NCBI RefSeq assembly: GCF_963576615.1
Contig: NC_088708.1
Span: 54,299,196-54,363,195, forward strand
DNA: 64,000 nucleotides
Origin: Watersipora subatra
Lineage: Eukaryota; Bryozoa; Gymnolaemata; Cheilostomatida; Watersiporidae
Direction of reading: 5' to 3'
Part shown: in pieces, positions 55,301-64,000 of the stretch
How the letters are laid out: each line of letters starts with the position of its first letter
Position numbering within the stretch: position 1 is the stretch's first letter
Translations under genes and position numbers: made by a program
Notes under the pieces: generated by a model
What the model saw: only the letters and a program-made list of their open reading frames with translations
Databases searched by the model: none
What the model was told of the DNA's origin: nothing

Positions 55301-58300
55301 GTGTTTAGTACGATAAATTAATGTAAATTAAATTCAATGTTTATGTTATGCATCTGCCTCAAAGGCAAGAACTTCCTACAATATGCACTGCACATAGTAA
55401 AGTTACATTTTATTGCAGAACATAACCACTAAACACACTAAAGTTACTGTAGGTAACTATAGTTATTACGGTTAACATATTATTTTGTTACTAAATTTTA
55501 ATGTACAGTACGTATATAGAATTTTGATGATTGTTACCAGGGGAAGTTTGCATTACATATTTACTAATGGTTTCTATATCACTCTACGAAATTTGTCATG
55601 TTGTGTAAAGCTAGCAAGAGATTCTTCCTTACACAATTTGAATATTTAAATAACTGACCTTAATGATTAGATAATCCTAAAAGTCATATGTTTAAAATCT
55701 ACCATCGCAAGCTCTGCTTCCATGAATAAGGAACTTGAAAGGACAGTTATTTAAAGAATGTCGTTCAAAACAAGAGCTATTTTAATATAATCATATAGCA
55801 TCGCAGCCGTTTTTAGTCAATATTTTACAACGATTGTGAATATCTCTGTCAATTTTTACAACTTGAAAATGTTAATAAAACCTGGTAATTGGTTGAAATT
55901 ACACAAAAATATTATTTAAACCGCAATCTGTAATGTTATCGCTAATGCAATAATATTTTTTGCTGTCATTGACTTATAAATCTCAAGGCAAACCAATCCT
56001 ATAACAATGCGCTGCAATTAGAATATAAATCGATGATAATAAACAAATCTAGAAAGTGCCAGACTTACTTGTGTTTCATGATGTCTGAGAGACCATTCTT
56101 CTGGTAGCCGAGCCTGTCAGATGGAATAGTCCTGCAGAGCCTTTTGATAATATTTTGCGCATTTTTACTGACTTTCTTGGGAAAGTCCAATGCATCGATG
56201 CCTTTAAGTATGATGTTATATGTTTTCATTGGGTCAGAGGCAGCGAAGGGTGGCCTGAAGAGACGAGGCAGAAAAAATACATAACAAATCATGAGGTCAG
56301 TGATTGAGAATAAATAGAAATTGGAAAGTAAAAAAGTCCAACTTCATACCTGCCGGCAAACTTGTGCGCTGGTGATCATTACAAATAAAATACATAAACT
56401 GCTTAACGATCTAGTTAAATAAACATTCAGATTATTTGCTGTCATACAATATCATAAATCAGACAGAAACTTAATTGTAGAACCAAACATTTTTAAATCA
56501 CGCCGACGATATACAAAGGATTTGAAAGGAAATTGAAAATAATAATGTAGATCTGGCGGATCTGTTAGAGTGTGAGTAGCTATAAGCAACTACAAGTGAA
56601 ATACAAAGCTTTTTAAAAATAGTTCCAGGTGCACCGTATTATTCCTTTTTAGATTACTCTGTATTACTTTAAACAACTAAGTCTTAGAGCTTCATTAAAT
56701 AAAAAAGAATCCTGCACTTGAATGATTTTCAACACACAAATTCATCGTTTGGGAAATATTAGGGGTTTGTACATTCATGTAACATATATCGGTTAAACAA
56801 TGTGCTATAAGAAAAGTCCAGGTACAAATAAAATACATGTTAGCATAGTTATTTAGGTTTATTCCTTTATAGTGCACAATAATTGGCAAGTTGTAACAGA
56901 ACATCATAAGCTAGGAAGACACGTTTTAATTCCTATAGTATATAGCAATGAGAAGGGTTACAAAGAATAATCTCTTGGCAACCTTTGAAGACCACAAAAT
57001 ATAAAAGTTTTGTTTATCCTGGTAATTGGTAGAAACTTTACGTAAATATCCGAACTTAAATTAGTAGCTTAAACTGCCTAAACCTCTCTCATGATATTTC
57101 AGAAGAGAAGAAAACACATAAAACATTGGAGTTGTGCGCTTTTTACAAATACAAATTATATGTATTTTGTTTTTCAGCATCAAGCTTGCTAATATTACTC
57201 ATATAGAGCTTTCATTGTTGAATGAAAGAATTGTACATAAATAATTTAAAAAAAATTAAAACAGTGTGGTATCAGCATTATCTAAAATAGAATTGACACA
57301 ATCTTTTTAAAAGGCTTTATGACGTAAAATTAACACTTTTATTTTATGATGATCCTGATTAGATGGTGCTGATTGAATGGAACAGCTGCAGGCAAACATT
57401 TTCTTTTCTACTTGAGTTGGAAAATAATGGCCATAGTGTTTGCTGTCAGTTCAAGCTACCCAGAGTAGGCAGCATAATAAGGATGAACGAAGTTAATAGA
57501 CACATTTTTACGAAAATGATTCAGCAGTGAAACCGGTTGAAACTGGTTGATTTGAAAATGATTCGTCGGTAAAACCGGTTGATTTGTTGGCAAGAAAAGG
57601 TTCGCCGGGTCCTTAGACAATCGTTTGACTTTCATAGGAGTATAAGTACAAGTACAAGGTACTTATGTATTCCTTTGCTTACAGGCCAGTAGTGAGCTCA
57701 AATATGAGAATGCCAATAGCCCACACATCAACAGCGTGATCATGACCTTTGTTGAGTATGATCTCAGGTGCCACATATTCCGGTGTTCCACAGAATGTCC
57801 ATGTTTTCTTCCCAGCTGGCACATACTTAGCAAAGCCAAAGTCAACCTGCACAAGCATAATATAACAATGCAATTACTAATATGTGAATGCATTTATTGT
57901 TAAATTTTGTTACAAAGTAAACGGAAATATGCACAGATACCCTTGTATTGGTTAGAGGCGTCCATGACAGCTTCTAGGCATGGTGGAAGAAATTAATTAA
58001 CTTTCTGTTTTAACAGCTAAGTAAGAGTTGAAATTTGAGAAATTCATAATCTTAAGATTTCAAGAGAGTGAGTCTAGCGCAGCTCAAGTATTTTATAAGT
58101 TTATCACTTTACTAATTTGTAAAGGAGTGGGAGAATTCCACATATCATACCAAGACTACATTTCTTCCCTAGTTTTAAGATTTCAAGAGAGTGAGTCTAA
58201 CACAGCTGATAGTAATATATGAGTTCATTTTGCTAACTTGAGAGAGAGAGAGTGGGAGAGAGAGGGGGGGAGAGAGAGAGGGGGAGAGAGAGAGGGGGAG

Positions 58301-61300
58301 GGAGGGGGGAGGGAGGGGGAGGGAGAGAGGGAGGGGGGAGAGGGAGAGAGGGGGAGAGAGGGGAGGGAATGGGAAAGAGAGGGAGAGAGGGGGAGAGGGA
58401 GAGAGAGAGACTCTAATACAGCTGATAGTAATTTATAAGTTTATCGCTTTACTAACTTGTAAACATATCATAACAAAACTACGTTTCTTCTCAATCTAAC
58501 AGGTATGTGTACGTATTTAGATCTGAGCTCTATAAAACTATGTGTTCATGTCTTCTTATAAACTCACAAAACACAATGTCTGTGGTTTATTGTTCATGGA
58601 TTCTAATCAAAATGATGTGAGCATTGGGAGGGCTAGACTATGATACTAAATAAAACTAGCATGAGATCCACTCAGTGTTTGAGAAATTATCAAAACAGCC
58701 TCAGAATCGTCTACACTTGTAAGTCATATGCGAGTGTGTCCGCATAACACTTCTATTAATATGCTACCGGTATATTCAACGAGCTTTGCATAAGAGCCAT
58801 GGTCTGCTGATTATCCCTGCTGATGGGCAGTAAAACCAAGTACCGTAAAACCTCTAACTGAACGCCATAGAGGGTGGCGCTCTATTTTTTAACCCTTCTT
58901 TCGTAGTGGCGGTCAAATAGAGATGACGTTCAATTAGAGGTTTCACGGTAATTTGAGCAAATAGATGCTACGAACTTAGAAACCGAACTCAAAAAGAATA
59001 ATGACATATGCAAGAGACAACGAATAAAATTCCTACTAAAACCAATAAACAAAGTCTGAAACACCAACCAGCTTCACGTAGCCATCTCTGGTGACTAGAA
59101 GATTTTCTGGCTTGAGATCTCTGTAGATGATGCCGAGGGAATGAAGGTACTGCAGGGCCTTGATAACACAGGCTACAGCAAACCTGGCTGTGTTGTCATC
59201 AAAATAACTCCTAAAGTTACAACCAATAAGTGAACCAGAGGACAACAGTTTGATCTATCAGGGAGGTAACATCTTGCTCTTTCCTCAAAAACTATTTTTT
59301 ACATTTAGAATCAAAGTGATACTCAAATGTGGCGTTACCAACGATACAAAAAATGCCTGGTCTAATCTAGCAAGAGGTATATATCGCATACATAGGCCTA
59401 CAAAATAGTTTGTGTATGCACCCATGTGCAGGCCCATCTGTGTGTGCTCATCCATGTGTGCCTGCCCGTGTGAGCCTACCCGTGTGAGCCTACCCGTGTG
59501 TGCCTGCCCATGCGTACCCACTCATGTGTGCCAGCCCGTGTGAGCCTGCCCGTGTGTGCCTGCCCATGCGTGCCCACTCATGTGTGCACATGTAAATGAA
59601 AAAGCATAAACTAATGTTCGTCTTGAGATATACGTGCTCAAGTATTGAAATGTTCCACTTGTGGGTATTGCTAGTAGCGACAATGAGCGACAAGCACGTG
59701 CAGAGGAGGGGAAGAAAATTCACTAATTAAAGATATAAAGCAACTGTGTTTCTATATTCAATTAATCTAATATTTTACTATCTAACAAAAACTATTTGAT
59801 GTGAAATTAATGATAATCACAATGTTAGTTAAAACCTGCCATACGAGACATTTCATACTTGCATGTATAATTAGAGAAGAATCACAGGTTCCCAGTCTAA
59901 TTTTATGGTTTCCGAAAGGTTTATATAACTTAAAGTTCCATGGTCAGCAGGCTATGCGCTAGATTTCTCTGAACTTACATATCTCTGAGGATCGTCCAGA
60001 GCTCTCCACCAAGGCAGACCTCCATCAACATATAGACAAACTTTTTATCTTTGAATGTTTTGTACACCCTTCAAATTGAAGCAGAGGAACCAATAATACA
60101 GCACGCTTGCGCTGAAGTAATAAACAGATCATTGTCAAGGATATTTTTATGGATAATCTATTAACACAAAAGCAATGATGCAACATAAATTGTCAATCAA
60201 CACTAACACAATCTTGTCTCTACTAAAGAAATTTCAGCTAACAGGCATAATCTATTGTTTTAATAATTTGCTGTAGCTCCATGTATATACAATTATACAC
60301 ACAGTTAAAGATCACTAGACGCGCGCCGAGACATACCCGAGTCGAGGCATACCCATGCACCGTAACTCTTTTTTTACCAATATAAATTTTTTTACTTGGG
60401 ACATAATTAAATATTCGGTAAAACTTGATATTTGACGCTGGCGCATACAAGTTGGCACGGCTTTTGAACCACAGTCTATAAAAATATTCTGATATCAAAT
60501 TAATCAGCACACAATTTCACATCAGCTGATGCCATAACAAAGCTAAAAATGAATGAAGAATGACCTCGGACACGTTCTCGACCCCTCGTTTGCTACTACC
60601 ATGTGTAACAAATTAAGCATGTTCAAAATTAGATGAGTCTTCAATACTACTATAGCTCGCAGCATTATTATTATTATTATTACTGCAAAAGATTTAGTAA
60701 TCACTGCCACTAGTACTATTACTCAACAGATAATCATCAGAAATCAATTGATCTACAATAACGCAGGCAGACATTTGTTTCATTTCACGTAAATACAGAC
60801 CCGATAAGCTGATTAATTAACTATTCACTAGTCAAAAGCGTTTTGTACGAAGCCTACTAAATCCACACCATGCAACGATTGGCCATACGCAAACGCTGTG
60901 CCAACTCGCACTACGCAATGAGTTAAACTAGATACAAAAACAGGTGACCACAACTCTTACTGTCCATCAGTAAAAGCATGCCAAACTACATCAGCTTTTT
61001 CTTGTGTTATTGACATGGCCACATCATTTTCATGTCCTTTCTGACAAAAATTGTGTACAACATTGAAGTACCTGAGAAGTCCAAACCGCGGAAAAAATAA
61101 AAGGAGTTCTCCAGCAACAGCAAAGTGCTAATAACAATGCACAGAATGCTGGCAGCAATCAATGGGCACTGCTGACAATAATGCAAGAATCTGTTAGAAT
61201 CTGTCAGTAATGTATGTTTTTTCTCTCTTCACTAACATAACTAATTATAATTTTATAAAACTCAAAATTTATTAAAATTATAATTTTTCCTCTGTCTAGA

Positions 61301-63907
61301 TTTGGTGGCTCTAAGGCTACCATACCTAGCTTACCTAACTAGAAAGTACCTAGCTTACAATCTAGACTCTAGAGGATGACAACTAGTGTACGGATGATAC
61401 CTGACTATGTAGGGAGAGCGACATGTCATCATCACTCTCTTCTCACTGAAGATGTGATCCTGCTGTCGTGTCTCCACCACATGCTGCTTTTTGAGACTCT
61501 TTAGGGCAAACGTTTTAGTTTTGTCCTTTTTGTGCTGAACCTGTTAGTATGCAGTTATATCATGGAATCAAGAGAAATCTCACAAACAGCAACAATGTTA
61601 ATCGTTATTTAAAACTGTTTTTTTCCAATTTAAAATGGAAAGCAGATTTTTCTAGAATTCATTACTATCACTAATTTAGCCCCTGGCACCATGGGTAATA
61701 TTTACACATACAGGTTATGATGTTTAGCAGTGATTATTATTATAATAGCACCATCCTCTATCGATTAAAACATCACCTGTCAATGTTATTCTTACAGATT
61801 GTTGGTGTATTAGAGTTTTAAAATGTGATATCTGAAAAGTCCTGTAACTATGAAATTTCTGTTTTAAACTTTTAATGTTGTTCATAAAATAAAACTAATC
61901 AAATGACATCTGTACTTAATATTTGGAATTATTAATTAATTCTTTCAGTTAGTAAGCTGAGATTTCTGCCCCAAGGCAAGCGCCATTTTCACACAAAGAC
62001 TATTTATTTATCTTTAATGTGTTTCTGCGTAAGCAATCACACGACCTCAACTATCAGAGAGCGCACAACTGACCAATCACCCGCCCTCAACTATCAGATA
62101 GCGCACAACTGACCAATCACCCGCCCTCAACTATCAGAGAGCGCACAACTGACCAATCACCCGCCCTCAACTATCAGAGAGTGCACAACTGACCAATCAC
62201 CCGCCCTCAACTATGAGAGAGTGCACAACTGACCAATCACAAACAGCCTCTAACGCCATCACAAGCACAACTTTGGGCATTAGCAATATTGGGTATTAGC
62301 AATATCGTTGTTGCTGTTGAGAAAATACAAGATGGGCTACCAAGTAGAACCATCAGATGTGAGCAAACCTTAAATGATGACCTTGTTGTGGCCATTATCT
62401 TAACCAAACAAATTTCCACTAGATTAAAACATAGAATTACGCAGGCTTTTTGTTACCTAAGGCAAGACTACTCCTAATTAAACACGCGCACCTATATTAA
62501 TAAATCCCACTTTGCCATTGTGTGTGTCTGTCTGTTAGTCTGTCTACATTGCATTTCTACATTTTTTGGTCATTTCTACAAGTTTTGATCGATCTCATCG
62601 AAACTTCACACGCATGTGTTCCATGCCTTCATCCAGGTCAGTAAAAATATTTGGTTTTAAAACTCCGCCTGGTTCCCGAGAACCAGCCTCTTATACACCC
62701 ACCTGCAGGATATCTGATTAGATAATGAAAGAAACTTCGGGCATCGCTGTGCTTACAGCTAATTCAAAATATATACAACATAGGCCTATACAATATATAT
62801 AAAATATACAATATATATAACATATACAATATATATAACATATACAATATATATAACATATACAATATATATAACATATAAAATATATATAACATATACA
62901 ATATATACAACATATACAATATATATAACATATACAATATATATAACATATACAATATATATAACATATACAATATATATAACATATACAATATATATAC
63001 CATATACAATATATATAACATATACAATATATATAACATATACAATATATACAACATATACAATATATATACCATATACAATATATATAGGCTAACATAT
63101 ACAATATATATAACATATACAATATATATAACATATACAATATATATAACATATACAATATATATAACATATACAGTATATATAACATATACAATATATA
63201 CAACATATACAATATATATAACATATACAATATATACAAGTTCATCCTTTGACTGCAGATGAAATCACAATGGATGATGAAACTTGCCTGTACACACGGT
63301 AATCATATAACACTGAGCCTGTGGCAGGTTAAGCACATGAAACTATTTGAACCCAGTTTATGCCAACAACGCAAGTGGAAGTGACCTGAAATAAACCTCA
63401 CCAGCTCGACTCTTCCGAAACCTCCGATACCAAGGGTAGAAATAATATCAAGATCGCTCATTTGTATCGACCTGAACTCTGCATCGATGACAGGAATAGG
63501 CAATCCCTTATCTAACCCGTTACTCGACACATCAGCTTTCCTGTAAAATTATATGTGTGACAAATCCTAGCAGCAGCCGTATTGCTGTACAACTACTAAG
63601 TTGCTTCAAGGTCCCTTCATTCTTTTAGATAACTCTATTAAATAACTCTATTGAAGAACTAAAAGTAACAAAGTCTTGATAGTAGTAATCACTTTTCTAT
63701 ATGAGCCTCAAGGTAGTGAGGCAGTAAATTTAATATAATAAGAACCGTCGAAACTGGAGTTATCTTTCCTCGCAGATCTAGCCATAAATTTTTTTGCAGT
63801 CAAAGGAGTAGTAACAGTCAAAGCTGTTAACTACTTACCATTTCGCTAGTCTCTCCCCATCACGGTAGTCTATGTCTGTCAAGCCCCCTATCAAACTTGT
63901 GAAGGCC
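52319..63907 (-). CDS. PRKG: cGMP-dependent protein kinase, C-terminal 364 residues (gene continues beyond window)
   Basis: PKG is an AGC serine/threonine kinase activated by cGMP. Eight exons on minus join in phase: 63839-63907, 63402-63540, 61401-61540, 59979-60068, 59069-59210, 57683-57846, 56069-56254 and 52319-52484. The first gives the end of the second cyclic-nucleotide-binding domain ([20 protein letters not shown]). Then come the glycine loop [11 protein letters not shown], the ATP lysine in TFALKSLKK, helix C glutamate in [25 protein letters not shown], catalytic [11 protein letters not shown] in VDFGFAK, activation-loop threonine in [30 protein letters not shown], and the AGC tail [10 protein letters not shown]...[10 protein letters not shown] before TAG. 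All catalytic residues are present. Whether it is type 1 or type 2 depends on the N-terminus, which lies outside. The introns carry the SINE, MITE and tandem repeats listed separately. Confidence 0.95.
52485..56068. other. Last intron of the kinase gene
   Basis: 3.6 kb, AT-rich. It contains a SINE at 54155-54320. 53120-53520 has several overlapping short open frames on both strands (for example [20 protein letters not shown]), none recognised. Otherwise nothing was seen. Confidence 0.5.
54155..54320 (+). mobile_element. tRNA-derived SINE
   Basis: tRNA-like head with A box (GATGCAGTTGGTAGCATGC) and B box (GAGTTTGATTCC), body, and the tail CGGACACACAGACAGACATG. Same family as the copies in HUS1 introns, in the plus orientation. 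The B box here is the best preserved of the four. Confidence 0.75.
58239..58415. repeat. (GA)n/(GGGA)n purine tract
   Basis: About 175 bp of pure purine on the plus strand in a kinase intron, flanked by two copies of an 'AGATTTCAAGAGAGTGAGTCTA' type unit (58054 and 58178). Such tracts can form H-DNA. Confidence 0.95.
58843..58948. mobile_element. 106-bp TA-flanked MITE
   Basis: Inverted ends CCGTAAAACCTCTAACTGAA and, in complement, CCGTGAAACCTCTAATTGAA, flanked by TA. It is a very short palindromic mariner-type MITE in a kinase intron. Confidence 0.85.
59420..59590. repeat. Degenerate GTGTG/CCTGCCC tandem repeat
   Basis: Units of about 15 and 30 bp built from GTGTGAGCCTACCC, GTGTGTGCCTGCCC and CATGCGTGCCCACTCAT in a kinase intron. 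Confidence 0.85.
62030..62240. repeat. 40-bp tandem repeat, five copies
   Basis: Units GACCAATCACCCGCCCTCAA plus CTATCAGAGAGCGCACAACT, with few changes. They contain CCAAT-like and GC-rich motifs but lie deep in a kinase intron. Confidence 0.95.
62775..63238. repeat. 18-bp AT-rich minisatellite
   Basis: About 25 units of ATATACAATATATATAAC with a few ATATACC and CAAC variants. Six-residue-periodic open frames on minus are artefacts. Confidence 0.95.
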
Positions 63908-64000
63908 CTAAAATACACAGAAGCAGTTATGGCAGATTCATGAATGGAAAGAATATTAATGGATGCCTTTCATCATGACACGAACACCACAAGACAGACT

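Noticed and set aside
58238-58438. Open frame rich in Arg/Glu/Gly
   Set aside because: Translation of a GA-rich microsatellite.
62718-63245. 175-codon and 105-codon frames of Tyr/Ile/Cys repeats
   Set aside because: Translation of an AT-rich 18-bp satellite in a kinase intron.

Overview
The window looks like the nuclear genome of an invertebrate animal. It is AT-rich, its genes are split by GT-AG introns, it carries a eukaryotic tRNA gene and tRNA-derived SINEs, and it holds many animal-type DNA transposons (hAT, Tc1/mariner, pogo, P-element-like) plus Ty3/gypsy and BEL/Pao LTR elements. A lophotrochozoan-like animal would fit, but the species cannot be fixed from sequence alone.

Four host protein genes can be assembled exon by exon. 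HUS1 (+, 6888-17798, 7 exons) encodes the checkpoint clamp subunit. CFAP410/C21orf2 (-, 26529 down to about 22808, 4 exons found, C-terminus not found) encodes a ciliary leucine-rich-repeat protein. KAT8/MOF (+, 26711-51743, 3 exons) encodes a MYST histone acetyltransferase. A cGMP-dependent protein kinase (-, 63907 down to 52319, 8 exons seen, 5' end outside the window) closes the region. HUS1 and CFAP410 converge, CFAP410 and KAT8 diverge from start codons only 181 bp apart, and KAT8 and the kinase converge with about 575 bp between stops. A tRNA-Arg(CCG) gene lies on the minus strand just upstream of HUS1.

Layout: 1-6.5 kb is gene-poor and holds a LINE fragment, a pair of 200-bp direct repeats, a TA microsatellite and hairpins. 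6.5-19 kb is tRNA plus HUS1; its 4.9-kb last intron carries a 30-bp minisatellite split by a hAT element and a P-element-like transposon split by another hAT. The last HUS1 exon lies in a 1,045-bp tandem duplication. 19-22.8 kb holds tandem repeats and a possible unassigned exon. 22.8-26.5 kb is CFAP410. 26.9-48.06 kb is the first KAT8 intron, 21 kb long and filled with nested elements: a hAT MITE, a perfect 16-bp satellite, a gypsy fossil split by a complete-looking pogo-like transposon and a Tc1 remnant, a BEL/Pao fossil split by a mariner and a hAT, a decayed mariner, and a pogo/Tigger-like MITE with hairpins. 48-51.7 kb is the rest of KAT8 with a further 1.4-kb inverted-repeat transposon. 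52.3-64 kb is the kinase gene, whose introns hold a SINE, a small MITE and several tandem repeats.

The host genes have no evident shared pathway; they are widely conserved animal genes. The most notable items are the complete-looking pogo-like transposon with a spliced transposase and an extra C-terminal domain, the duplicated HUS1 terminal exon, the compact CFAP410/KAT8 divergent promoter, and several nested insertions whose target-site duplications are exact and so allow the order of events to be read.
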